A stretch of DNA of 64,000 nt from Calothrix sp. PCC 7716. Its GTDB lineage: Bacteria > Cyanobacteriota > Cyanobacteriia > Cyanobacteriales > Nostocaceae. How positions within the stretch are numbered: position 1 is the stretch's first letter; each line of letters begins with the position of its first letter. A program made the translations under genes and the position numbers. Location of the stretch: the NCBI RefSeq assembly GCF_019977735.1, contig NZ_AP025018.1, positions 4,778,580 to 4,842,579 on the forward strand, in the 5' to 3' direction. The notes beneath the pieces were generated by a model. That model made no database searches. It was not told the DNA's origin and saw nothing but the letters and a program-made list of their open reading frames with translations. Of this stretch, positions 38,728-47,047 are shown piece after piece.

Positions 38728-39657
38728 ATGAAGGCGCCTTCTGTGTACTTAACTTTGCTTGGTGGAATTTTAGCAGGTGGGATGTTTCTGCCAGCAATGG
38801 CTCAGGTGACATCAGATGGGACTACCAACACTACTGTCAACTCAATTGGTAATAATTTTACTATTCTTAATGGTTTGATTAAAGGTAGTAATTTATTTCA
38901 TAGCTTCAGTAATTTCTCTGTACCTACGGGTGGTTTTGCAAAGTTTGATTTAAGTAATACACCAAATATCACAACTATATTTAGCCGGGTTACAGGTGGA
39001 AATGTTTCCAATATTGATGGATTAATTCAAACCCTCAATAGCAAAAATGCCGTCAGTTTATTTTTAATGAATCCCAACGGAATTATATTTGGTTCAAATG
39101 CCAAGCTGGATATTAGCGGGTCATTTGTGGGGACAACCTCAAATAGTATTAAATTTAGCGATGGTACAGAGTTTAAAGCCGTCGATACTACAATACCTCC
39201 TTTATTGACTATGAGCGTTCCTGTGGGATTGCAAATGGGTAGTAATGCTAGTGTGATAAAAGTTCAGGGTACGGGATATATCACTAACCAGAGTGGTAGC
39301 ACTCCAATCGCAGGTACTTCAGAATTAAAAGTACAGCCAGGAAAAACACTTGCATTGGTAGGGGGAAACCTGCAACTAAATGGTGCAGTTTTGACAGCGA
39401 AACAAGGACATGTTGAATTGGGTGGTGTGAATGGTGGAACTGTCAGCCTAACACCAGATGCAAGAGGTTATACCTTTGGTTATGAACAGATGCAAAGCTT
39501 TGGTGATATTCAGCTAGCACAGAAGTCACTCTTAGATATAAGCCTATCCATTACCCGCATCTTTCTTAATATAGCTCAAAGCCCTACATTTAGGGCTTTT
39601 CAGGGTTATGGCAGAGAATTAGGCTTGACAAATAAAGCAAGATGTGGAATTGAATAA
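38728..39657 (+). CDS. TpsA filamentous-haemagglutinin N-terminal protein, truncated by an insertion
   Basis: 309 codons. Signal peptide 1-25 (LLGGILAGGMFLPAMA), then the TPS secretion domain: QVTSDGTTNTTVNS, NLFHSFSNFSVPTGG, FSRVTGG, NPNGIIFG, GTTSNSIKF. Homology to the intact paralog at 44.5 kb runs up to QKSLLD; the next bases start an inverted repeat (39539-39569) and the last ~38 codons are foreign. The beta-helix passenger is therefore lost. The secretion domain may still be exported as a short protein. Confidence 0.85.
   Translation: MKAPSVYLTLLGGILAGGMFLPAMAQVTSDGTTNTTVNSIGNNFTILNGLIKGSNLFHSFSNFSVPTGGFAKFDLSNTPNITTIFSRVTGGNVSNIDGLIQTLNSKNAVSLFLMNPNGIIFGSNAKLDISGSFVGTTSNSIKFSDGTEFKAVDTTIPPLLTMSVPVGLQMGSNASVIKVQGTGYITNQSGSTPIAGTSELKVQPGKTLALVGGNLQLNGAVLTAKQGHVELGGVNGGTVSLTPDARGYTFGYEQMQSFGDIQLAQKSLLDISLSITRIFLNIAQSPTFRAFQGYGRELGLTNKARCGIE
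39539..39569. repeat. Inverted-repeat end interrupting tpsA (partner at 44307-44336)
   Basis: CTATCCATTACCCGCATCTT within 39539-39569 matches, in reverse orientation, the sequence at 44307-44336 (29-30 bases with about two differences). It begins exactly where tpsA homology stops. It is probably an IS terminus. Confidence 0.65.
39580..39600 (+). terminator. Hairpin AGCCCTA/TAGGGCT with T-run
   Basis: AGCCCTACATTTAGGGCTTTT: 7-bp stem, 4-base loop, followed by Ts. It lies inside the insertion 40 bp after the tpsA break. Confidence 0.55.
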
Positions 39658-40325
39658 AGAAGCGCTGGTATCTAAAAAAGAGCGTGGATTCATAATTCCT
39701 AGAGCGTATAAGTGCTTAACAGAAAAGTCTAACGGGAGCATATTACTCCAATCGAGCATGTTTTTAGCCTCGGTATTGATGCGAAGGCGGTCAGAATTTA
39801 GTCTAAAAATAAACGTTTTTCTCTAACGCATAAATTTACGCCCGACGTCAACATATATTACTAGACCCACACAAAGCGGGTTAATAAATCTAACTGGGAG
39901 CATCCAATGAATGGAAGAAACATAATTACCTGGCGCTCTTATACCCTACTATATGGTTGGTCTAGAAAAGTCTATCTGCCTTTCACTGGATGCCCCCAAT
40001 CGAACTTTATTTTCAAGCATGGACAACTGTTGATGTAAATAAATTAATTTTCGGTATAATATTTATCCAATAAAAAATAATTATCACGTTCATTTTGAGT
40101 CAATTCAGTACAAAATTATTATCAGACTGGATGGCTCGTTGCCTCGGCGCGCCGACGGCGGCGCCTATAAAAAGAGCGGATGTTTTTAAGCAAAATTATT
40201 TATTAATTAATAGACTTTATGTGCTGAAGAAATCGCAAGATTTGAAGCGAGAGATCAAGAAACTCATTAATCGTATAATTTTGAAGTAATTCAAAGCGCG
40301 TTAGTACTACGCATATGATTGGGGG
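39658..40325. other. Region without a supported gene (possible IS remnant)
   Basis: About 670 bp between the broken tpsA and the IS4-family element. Similar strings around GGGAGCAT (39736, 39894) and a related TGGATGCCCCC (39996) suggest worn repeats. CGGCGCGCCGACGGCGGCGCC at about 40145-40165 is a striking GC-rich patch. Short open frames were not convincing. Confidence 0.35.
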
Positions 40326-40385
40326 AGGGCTGCCGCAATACTGCTCGGTTAAGGAAGAATGAAAGGTAAAATAAAGAGAATTATG

Positions 40386-40406
40386 TTCTCGTGTAAAACA
40401 CGAGAA
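40386..40406. repeat. Subterminal palindrome TTCTCGT-ACACGAGAA of the IS4-family element (left)
   Basis: TTCTCGTGTAAAACACGAGA(A) is a near-perfect palindrome 50 bp inside the left end. Related copies lie at 42020-42042 (between the two genes) and, decayed, near 42449-42475 (right end). Candidate transposase or regulator binding sites. Confidence 0.6.
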
Positions 40407-40553
40407 TATATTGAAGTGTATATAAACGCATGACAATCCACGCACATACAGATAGATTATCCCAGGCGCCCGTGTAATATTTATAGATTATTTTGAGAAT
40501 ACTTAAAAACTTCAATTTGTTTATAGTACGGATAGTTTACCCACACTCTGGTA

Positions 40554-41963
40554 CTACGTAGACGCAGTAATAACAGTTTTAAAAACCTTAAAAGATAACT
40601 GCTGTTTAGTAGTGCCATTACCTCGATGGCATCGTTTTTTACTCTTAAATTTACATCGAGTTTTTTTCACAACTCTTGGATTGCTTCTTTGCTGTGGTGG
40701 TGGTATTTCTAAAGCTAAAATCTCCCAAATTAACCAGCTATAATATACATTTATATCTGACGATTTTAAATCAATTTGTTGGAATTGTGGAACAGCGCGT
40801 TTAATCACTCGCAAGCTCCCAGTAAAGCTTAAGCGTAAAGGAGAGATATTAGCAACCGTAGCACTTTGAAACATCAAAGAACGTATACAGTAATGTCCTA
40901 TCAACCAGCCATAAATTTCCTGAATGACTTCACGAGGGTTTTTAGAACGTATAGGTATTTTACGACCATTCAAATGAACTTTTAATTCATCCAAAGTATT
41001 CTCTGCTTCCCAACGTTGATGGTATTCACGTGCTAAAAGTAACGCTGGAAAAGTTACAATATCCATTAAATCAGTTATCAAGCGGTAAACTTTTTCTACT
41101 CCATTTTCTTCAACAATATATTCAATTACACGAACTTTCTGGCGAGTGGCACCCTTCTTTCTAGATTTTCCATCGGGCACAATCCATGATACGTAAGAAC
41201 CGTCAGGAAGATTTTTAACAACTTCAAATTTAACGTTCTTCGGCACACGACCTAAAACGTGGCATCCTTGTTTTATTGCTGCATTAAACATCTTGAATGA
41301 ATGCAAACCTCTATCCCACATTAATAGCATCCCTTTAGAGACACTACGTAGTAGTTTTAAAGCTCCCTTCCTTTCTCCAATTCGATAAGGGCAGCAAAAC
41401 GCATCTATTATTAAACGTGTACCTGCTTCGACTAAAAAAACTAATCTCGCCTTTGGAAAAGCTGGATACGTACCAGGTCTAGAACCAGGATAACTAAAGA
41501 CTCTTGCGTTATCTTCTGTATCTGGAACATCAAAAACTGTTCCATCCATTGCCATTACTCTTAAACCACCTAAAAAGGCGCCTGGTGTTGAAATTGTTGC
41601 TAATGGTTTAGCAACTACTTCAAATAAACGGGTCATTACTGCACAACCAATTCGTTGCCGAGCTTCGCTTATTGATGAAGAAGTCGGCGCCTTAAAACGT
41701 ATTTTTTCAGGAATTAGTACCGAACTCAAACCATGAGTCAAATTTTTAAAAACATCGACGATTGAATCTCTTGACCAAAAACTCATGGCGATAATTAAAG
41801 CTACCACTACATGTGTTGGTAGTATTCGTTGCCGACTTTCTTCTGAAGAAGTAATTTGAATTGCTTTATCAATTTCCGAAGCTGGAATTACCGTCTCCAA
41901 AGCACCTAGCAGTTGCTCAGGAGGAATACAGTACTTTTGTACGTCAAAATTGATTAGTGGCAT
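40554..41963 (-). CDS. IS4-family DDE transposase (469 aa)
   Basis: A full-length transposase with the IS4 N-terminal domain (about 1-130) and a DDE core. First Asp in MAMDGTVFDVPD, second in LLMWDRGLHSF, Glu in the YHQRWEAENTLDELK signature. The C-terminal 35 residues are very basic (NPRVVKKTRCKFKSKKRCHRG region). The gene is intact inside perfect inverted repeats. Short CACTCTGG repeats lie next to both ends of the gene (40544-40551 and inverted 41969-41976). Confidence 0.9.
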   Translation of the reverse strand: MPLINFDVQKYCIPPEQLLGALETVIPASEIDKAIQITSSEESRQRILPTHVVVALIIAMSFWSRDSIVDVFKNLTHGLSSVLIPEKIRFKAPTSSSISEARQRIGCAVMTRLFEVVAKPLATISTPGAFLGGLRVMAMDGTVFDVPDTEDNARVFSYPGSRPGTYPAFPKARLVFLVEAGTRLIIDAFCCPYRIGERKGALKLLRSVSKGMLLMWDRGLHSFKMFNAAIKQGCHVLGRVPKNVKFEVVKNLPDGSYVSWIVPDGKSRKKGATRQKVRVIEYIVEENGVEKVYRLITDLMDIVTFPALLLAREYHQRWEAENTLDELKVHLNGRKIPIRSKNPREVIQEIYGWLIGHYCIRSLMFQSATVANISPLRLSFTGSLRVIKRAVPQFQQIDLKSSDINVYYSWLIWEILALEIPPPQQRSNPRVVKKTRCKFKSKKRCHRGNGTTKQQLSFKVFKTVITAST

Positions 41964-42019
41964 GACACCCAGAGTGGTATATTATTTATTATGAGATAAT
42001 AAATATTAAACATCTATTA

Positions 42020-42042
42020 GTTCTCGTAAGCAACACGAGAAC
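42020..42042. repeat. Internal palindrome GTTCTCGT...ACACGAGAAC of the IS4-family element
   Basis: The two 8-9-bp arms surround AAGCA. It sits between the divergent transposase and passenger genes, 20 bp before the passenger ATG, where both promoters should be, so it may be an operator. Confidence 0.55.
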
Positions 42043-42061
42043 AAATTGCCAAAATCTGTTA

Positions 42062-42442
42062 ATGACCACAAAGCAAGATGACATCATAAACAGGGCTGAA
42101 CTTTTGCAGCAGGGAATTGCGACCCTACAACTGCAAATTCAGCAAATTAAGTCGAGTGGCGAAGTGGCACCACCTGGTTGTTGCGTTGTGCGCTACCAAG
42201 CACGTGGTCAAAGAGGGACTTATTGGTACTATAAATTACACGCTACAACTCCTGTTTTCCCAACAACTCAACCCAACAAGTTAACTAAATACAAACATCT
42301 AGGCAAGGCTGGAACTCAAGCTCATGTTGATGCTGTAATTTCTGTGGCGAGAAGAATCCAAATTGATTACCTGCAATCGTGTATTGACTCACTTAGACAA
42401 AACTGGGTGGACTTATACGAAAGTATTAAAGAGAAAAAATAA
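42062..42442 (+). CDS. Passenger protein of the IS4-family element (126 aa, unknown function)
   Basis: A 126-residue soluble protein. N-terminal coiled coil (about 8-32, IINRAELLQQGIATLQLQIQQI), a central conserved-looking block (GCCVVRYQARGQRGTYWYYKLHAT, then KLTKYKHLGKAGTQAHV) and a helical C-terminus. The YWYYKL/KYKHLGKAG block resembles small proteins I recall next to IS4-type transposases in other cyanobacteria; no function is known to me. It lies wholly within the inverted repeats, divergent from the transposase, and therefore moves with the element. It could be a transposition regulator, a DNA-binding accessory or a selfish passenger. Confidence 0.75.
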   Translation: MTTKQDDIINRAELLQQGIATLQLQIQQIKSSGEVAPPGCCVVRYQARGQRGTYWYYKLHATTPVFPTTQPNKLTKYKHLGKAGTQAHVDAVISVARRIQIDYLQSCIDSLRQNWVDLYESIKEKK

Positions 42443-42529
42443 ACTATTGTTATCGTTATTAACACGCGAACACAATTTCCCTTACTTTGACCCCTTTTTC
42501 CCTTAACCGAGCAGTATTGAGGGCTGCCG

Positions 42530-42840
42530 CCCATCCCCCAAACCCCCACCCGTCACCTGTTCTTGACTGACTAGCTGAACTCCCTGACGGTCGTTCAGGT
42601 CAGTCAAAAACAGGTTTTAAAAAAATGAAAGCTGTTTGATGTTTATAAATCGCAAGAATATAACAAGCAGAAATATTTTTGACGCCAAAGGTACATTTAA
42701 ACGAGTATTTGAATGTATTAACCCAAAAGTATTTGAGCGATACTGTTAAAAATGGGTACAGTTAATAAAGGTAGTGTAATAGTAACTCAGAAAAAATAGA
42801 AAGATATTATTATGGTACTCTCAAGCGTCAATAAAAGGTT
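42530..42840. other. Gap between two IS genes with a long hairpin
   Basis: CCTGTTCTTGACTGAC pairs with GTCAGTCAAAAACAGG (about 42556-42614) with one mismatch, extended by CTGAAC/GTTCAG nearer the loop. It lies just outside the IS4-family element and upstream of the end of the next transposase gene. No coding sequence. Confidence 0.5.
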
Positions 42841-44202
42841 TTATCGCGTCTGGTGGGCTAATTTCCAGGTTGCGGCGATATCGTGTAATCTCCGCAATCC
42901 TCTCCAAATCGTTTTAACACCTGGTTCTCCATCTCCTTTGCGTCCTAAAAAACCACCGAGCGAGGCAATCATACGTATCGCTTCTCTTAAAGTTGGCGGG
43001 TTTTCAGGCGGGACAGGATTTTTAGTAATCGTGGCACATAAAGCTTGCCATTCAATAGTATCTAAAACAGTTTCACAACTAACATCTGGATTATGTCTGG
43101 CTTCGTAAGTTAGCCACAACAAACGCCATGCAACAATCGAATATGTAGCTAAGGCCATATCTATTCGCTTTGCGGTTTCAAGCTGTAATTCTTCAATTCG
43201 ACAACCGCTTTTTAAAGTATAGTGATAGCGTTCTATCAGCCAACGGAATGTGTACCATTTGACGCAACGTACTGCATCCTCAAAACTATTAACTTCCAAA
43301 GTTGTTAACAATAACCAACTTATCGGGGTGACTCCGGAGGGCGGGTTTTTTTCTTCTGCTAAAACTACTTGTAATTTAACTGGTTTTAATTGTGAGCGTG
43401 CAATATGATTCTGAGGTACATCGACTTCAATTGTTGCGTATCTAATTGTTAGTTCCGCGTTTCTAGCAGCCGTTTCTGGATTACGTTTGAGTGATACTAC
43501 TATTTTCCCACAAGCTGGCGTTGAACGGATTGCCTCATGTAAATACTCGGCTGTATGATTCACTTTTCTATTGTGAGTACCGCGTATAAGTATATGTGAA
43601 TTATTTGGACGTTTTTTGTTAAATAAATCAAATATATCAGCTTCAGAATCTCCCATTGTTACGACTATTATTTCTGATGGTATTAACTCTTGCGTTTGCT
43701 CTAACCCATCTAACCAACGTTGGCTTTCTTTCTCTTCTGTTTTTCGTTGATGTCTTTGTTTCGCTATTCCTAAATCTTCTATATTTCTCGCCCAAACTAG
43801 CTGGTTTACTATTCCTAGAGGTACTCCGTCTATGCTTGCTGCAAGTGTTGAATGTACTTTTAATCCAAAGCAATATCTGTTATCTAAATATCCAGTTCCT
43901 CTTGTTGCTGGATGAGTTGTCAAATCTATATTTGTTGTGTCTTGAATCATCAACAATATCTTGTGTTCTTTAATTCTTTCCAAAGTCGCTTTGGTATGCC
44001 CATCTCGTATATCGTTGGGTTTAAAGTACGGTGAACTCCAAAAATCATATGCTGCGGTTGTTGCGGCTACACTTCCACAAGCTTGAGGAACACTACTGGT
44101 TGGTTGTGCAGCCAAGTCTTCTACTATACGCACAAGACGTTTATTTCGTCGTGCATCTCCTAGGTCTACATGTTTTAATTCTTCTGAAGCCCATCTTTCC
44201 AT
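42841..44202 (-). CDS. IS4-family, IS50/Tn5-like transposase (453 aa)
   Basis: A full-length protein related to Tn5 transposase: ELKHVDLGDARRNKRLVRIVEDLA at the start, first Asp in LLMIQDTTNIDL, second in TMGDSEADIFDL, the AEEKNPPSGVTPISWLLLTT block, and the YREK-type motif in FRWLIERYHYTLKSG with the catalytic Glu. The end of the element on the start side is probably the 44307-44336 repeat. The other end is not found next to the stop codon; the only matching inverted repeat is at 39539, beyond the IS4-family element. Confidence 0.88.
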   Translation of the reverse strand: MERWASEELKHVDLGDARRNKRLVRIVEDLAAQPTSSVPQACGSVAATTAAYDFWSSPYFKPNDIRDGHTKATLERIKEHKILLMIQDTTNIDLTTHPATRGTGYLDNRYCFGLKVHSTLAASIDGVPLGIVNQLVWARNIEDLGIAKQRHQRKTEEKESQRWLDGLEQTQELIPSEIIVVTMGDSEADIFDLFNKKRPNNSHILIRGTHNRKVNHTAEYLHEAIRSTPACGKIVVSLKRNPETAARNAELTIRYATIEVDVPQNHIARSQLKPVKLQVVLAEEKNPPSGVTPISWLLLTTLEVNSFEDAVRCVKWYTFRWLIERYHYTLKSGCRIEELQLETAKRIDMALATYSIVAWRLLWLTYEARHNPDVSCETVLDTIEWQALCATITKNPVPPENPPTLREAIRMIASLGGFLGRKGDGEPGVKTIWRGLRRLHDIAATWKLAHQTR

Positions 44203-44306
44203 TATCCATCACCCTGATTACTATCTCACTCCAAAACTATACCTAGCAATCTACCCAAACTGTCGTTAAGTAAGTTTTAGCTTAAGTTAAGTAAGTTTTA
44301 GTATTG

Positions 44307-44336
44307 TTGAGAAAGATGCGGGTAATGGATAGCTTA
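44307..44336. repeat. Inverted-repeat end, partner of 39539-39569
   Basis: AAGATGCGGGTAATGGATAG within this segment is the complement of the repeat that interrupts tpsA at 39539. It lies 105 bp before the start of the IS50-like transposase. A GGGGGGTTGGGGGG dispersed repeat follows at once. Confidence 0.65.
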
Positions 44337-44516
44337 TTAAGGGGGGTTGGGGGGATTTTAATATGGTGATGACCAACTCCCCAAAATTAATGACACAAAC
44401 CACTAGTTCAATTCAGCTTTTGATCATAAAAAGTTACAATTAAAACTTTTAATTAGCGTTAAAAATAAAACTATTGAGGGAACCATAATATCATCAACTA
44501 AAAGAGTATTGGTGCT

Positions 44517-47021
44517 ATGAGAGCGATTCGCAAAGCGACAAGTTGGAGGCTTAACAAACTTCTAGGGGCAATTACAACTGGTTTATTATTTTCTCCAATC
44601 CCGTTACCTGCGAACGCTCAGGTGACATCTGATGGGACTACCAACACCATTGTCAATTCAAATGGTAATAATTTTACCATTATTAATGGAATTGAAAAAG
44701 GCAGTAATTTATTTCATAGTTTTAGTAATTTTTCTGTCCCGACGGGAGGTTCTGCTAGCTTTGATTTAGGTAAAACATCAAATATTACTAATATATTCAG
44801 CCGGGTTACGGGTGGAAAAGTTTCTAATATTGATGGATTAATTCAAACTATTAATGCTAGCAACCCCGTAAGTTTGTTTTTGCTCAATCCTAGTGGAATC
44901 ATGTTTGGCGCCAATGCCAGCTTAAATATTGGTGGTTCATTTGTGGGGACAACTGCTGAAAGTATCAAATTTGCTGATGGGACAGAATTTGGTGTTATTA
45001 ATACAAATGCCACTCCCTTGTTGACTATGAGTGTACCTATGGGTTTACAGATGGGAAGTAATCCTGGTGCAATTACCGTCAAGAACACGGGACATCGTTT
45101 AAAGTTCCCAATTAACCCTTTTAGCTCTTCTCCAGATCGAAGTAACAATCCTGTGGGATTAAGTGTTAATGGTAAAACCTTGGCATTAGTAGGGGGAGAA
45201 ATCAACTTAGATGGTGGAGTTTTAAATGCACCCTCTGGACATATTGAACTTGCTAGTGGCAGTAATGGGAAGGTTAATTTAAATACTTCTTCTCCGAGTT
45301 GGAGTTTTGATTATGGCAATATAAAGCAATTTGGTAATATTCAACTTTCACACCAATCCCTTGCCGATGCTAGTGGTAATCCTGCGGGTTTTATTAACCT
45401 CCAGGGTCGAAATATTAGCTTGAATGATGCTTCTGCTGCCCTATTAGTTAATCAAGGAAGTAGCAATTCAGGTAATATTACTGTTAATGCCAGTGAGTCG
45501 TTAGAACTGGGGGGAGTTGGCGCCAATGCATTTCCGCAAAGTCTATTGCGTGCTGATAACTTTGGCGATGGTGCAGGGGGTAATATTGTAGTTTCTGCAT
45601 CACGAGTATCCCTCCAAGATGGGGGTTCTCTTCATGGATTTAATTTTGGTAAAGGTTCAGGAAGTAATATCTCTGTAGAAATAAGGGATGTGCTTAAAAT
45701 TGTGGGATTATCACCAATTAGCGGATTTGCCAGTTCACTTAACACAAACACCAGCGGTTCTGGAAAAAGTGGTGATGTTCGAGTCGTAACCAACAAATTG
45801 CAGATTTTAGATGGTGCTGTGATTGGTAATTCGAGCTTGGGAACTGGTTTAGGGGGAAATACAACGATTAATGCTTCTGATTTGATCGAAATCAGTGGAG
45901 AAAATCCGCAAAACTTAGCTGCTAGTGTTATTGTTGTTGGCACTTTTAGCCAAGCCAATGCTGGGCAATTAACTATTAACACTTCCAAACTGAGGGTAGG
46001 TGATGGAGGAGGTATAGTTGCCTCTACCGTAAATAGTGGCAATGGAGGGAATTTATTGATCAATGCATCAGACAGCGTTGAAGTCAGTGGAGTGGGTAGT
46101 GTTTCTCGTCTTCCTAGTCGGATTGGCGCCAGGGCAGAATTGCTTGCACCTCCCATTCGGCAGTTATTTGGATTACCAGATGTAATTACAGGTAATACAG
46201 GTCAATTTATCCTCAACACCCAGCGCTTGCAAATTACAGATGGAGCTATTGTTGGTGTTGACCATCAAGGGATTGGGGATGCTGGAAAAGTTGAAATTAA
46301 TGTGGATTCAATCCGGCTAGACAATAATGCTAGCCTTACCGCAGCAACTTTTCAGGGTGACGGTGGTAACATTTTCATTCGGTCAAATGACTTGTTCCTG
46401 CGTCATGGTAGTTCAATTGTTACTAATGCAGGTGGTATTGGCAATGGTGGCAACATCAAGATTAACTCTCCCATTATCGTCGGGTTGGAAAACAGCGATA
46501 TTGTTGCCAATGCCATAAAAGGTAATGGAGGTAACATTGATATCACTACTCAAGGTCTTTTCGGGTTCAAATTCCGCCCTCAGACTACCTCTGAAAGCGA
46601 TATTACAGCTAGTTCTCAATATGGCGTTAGTGGTACGGTCGATATTAATAACCTAGGTATTGACCCCAATTCAGGCTTAGTAGAACTACCTGCAAATGTA
46701 ACCGATTCGTCCCAACAAATTGCCGCAGGTTGTGCTGATACTAGGAATAGTAGTTTTATTGCTACAGGAAGAGGTGGAGTACCGCAAAATCCAGGACATG
46801 AAGTGAGGAGCGATCCTACTTGGTCGGATATTCGCGATTTATCCACATATAGAAAAAATAGTGGAGTCACGGCACAAATATCAATACCTTCACAAACTCT
46901 CATTCAAGCAACTTCTTGGGGACGTAATGCCCAAGGAAAAATTGAGTTAGTTGCTAATAAATCTTCTACCCAGGTGCGAGGACAAGCATTAACTTGTGCT
47001 GCGGTTCCCAAAAGTGAATAG
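44517..47021 (+). CDS. TpsA-type filamentous haemagglutinin/adhesin exoprotein (834 aa)
   Basis: Intact two-partner-secretion exoprotein. Signal peptide about 1-35 (ITTGLLFSPIPLPANA), TPS domain about 36-270 (VTSDGTTNTIVNS, SNFSVPTGGS, NPSGIMFGANASLNIGGSF), then a repetitive beta-helix of N/D/G-rich turns (for example GGNIVVSASRVSLQDGGSL, GGNTTINASDLIEISG, GGNLLINASDSVEVSG). The C-terminal segment (AAGCADTRNSSFIATGRGGVPQNP) is of a type common in cyanobacterial members. Likely exported by TpsB at 29.5 kb; its own adjacent transporter copy has decayed. Role: surface adhesin or released exoprotein. Confidence 0.9.
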   Translation: MRAIRKATSWRLNKLLGAITTGLLFSPIPLPANAQVTSDGTTNTIVNSNGNNFTIINGIEKGSNLFHSFSNFSVPTGGSASFDLGKTSNITNIFSRVTGGKVSNIDGLIQTINASNPVSLFLLNPSGIMFGANASLNIGGSFVGTTAESIKFADGTEFGVINTNATPLLTMSVPMGLQMGSNPGAITVKNTGHRLKFPINPFSSSPDRSNNPVGLSVNGKTLALVGGEINLDGGVLNAPSGHIELASGSNGKVNLNTSSPSWSFDYGNIKQFGNIQLSHQSLADASGNPAGFINLQGRNISLNDASAALLVNQGSSNSGNITVNASESLELGGVGANAFPQSLLRADNFGDGAGGNIVVSASRVSLQDGGSLHGFNFGKGSGSNISVEIRDVLKIVGLSPISGFASSLNTNTSGSGKSGDVRVVTNKLQILDGAVIGNSSLGTGLGGNTTINASDLIEISGENPQNLAASVIVVGTFSQANAGQLTINTSKLRVGDGGGIVASTVNSGNGGNLLINASDSVEVSGVGSVSRLPSRIGARAELLAPPIRQLFGLPDVITGNTGQFILNTQRLQITDGAIVGVDHQGIGDAGKVEINVDSIRLDNNASLTAATFQGDGGNIFIRSNDLFLRHGSSIVTNAGGIGNGGNIKINSPIIVGLENSDIVANAIKGNGGNIDITTQGLFGFKFRPQTTSESDITASSQYGVSGTVDINNLGIDPNSGLVELPANVTDSSQQIAAGCADTRNSSFIATGRGGVPQNPGHEVRSDPTWSDIRDLSTYRKNSGVTAQISIPSQTLIQATSWGRNAQGKIELVANKSSTQVRGQALTCAAVPKSE

Positions 47022-47047
47022 ATATGTAGATAATGTACCTGAGCAAA

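Larger units (their letters stand above)
40336..42519 (-). mobile_element. Complete IS4-family element with a passenger gene
   Basis: A 2,184-bp element with perfect 19-bp terminal inverted repeats: CAATACTGCTCGGTTAAGG at 40336-40354 and its complement at 42501-42519. The 10-bp target duplication AGGGCTGCCG flanks both ends (40326-40335, 42520-42529), in the 9-12 bp range usual for IS4. It encodes a transposase (reverse) and a 126-residue protein (forward, opposite end). Subterminal TTCTCGT...ACACGAGAA palindromes lie inside both ends. Confidence 0.9.

Noticed and set aside
40095-40289. 64-codon forward frame left of the IS4-family element
   Set aside because: Covers the odd GC-rich patch CGGCGCGCCGACGGCGGC and shows no protein-family features.
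44517-47021. CRISPR-like periodic repeats within tpsA
   Set aside because: The periodic G/N-rich codons are beta-helix coils of the exoprotein, not identical repeats with spacers.
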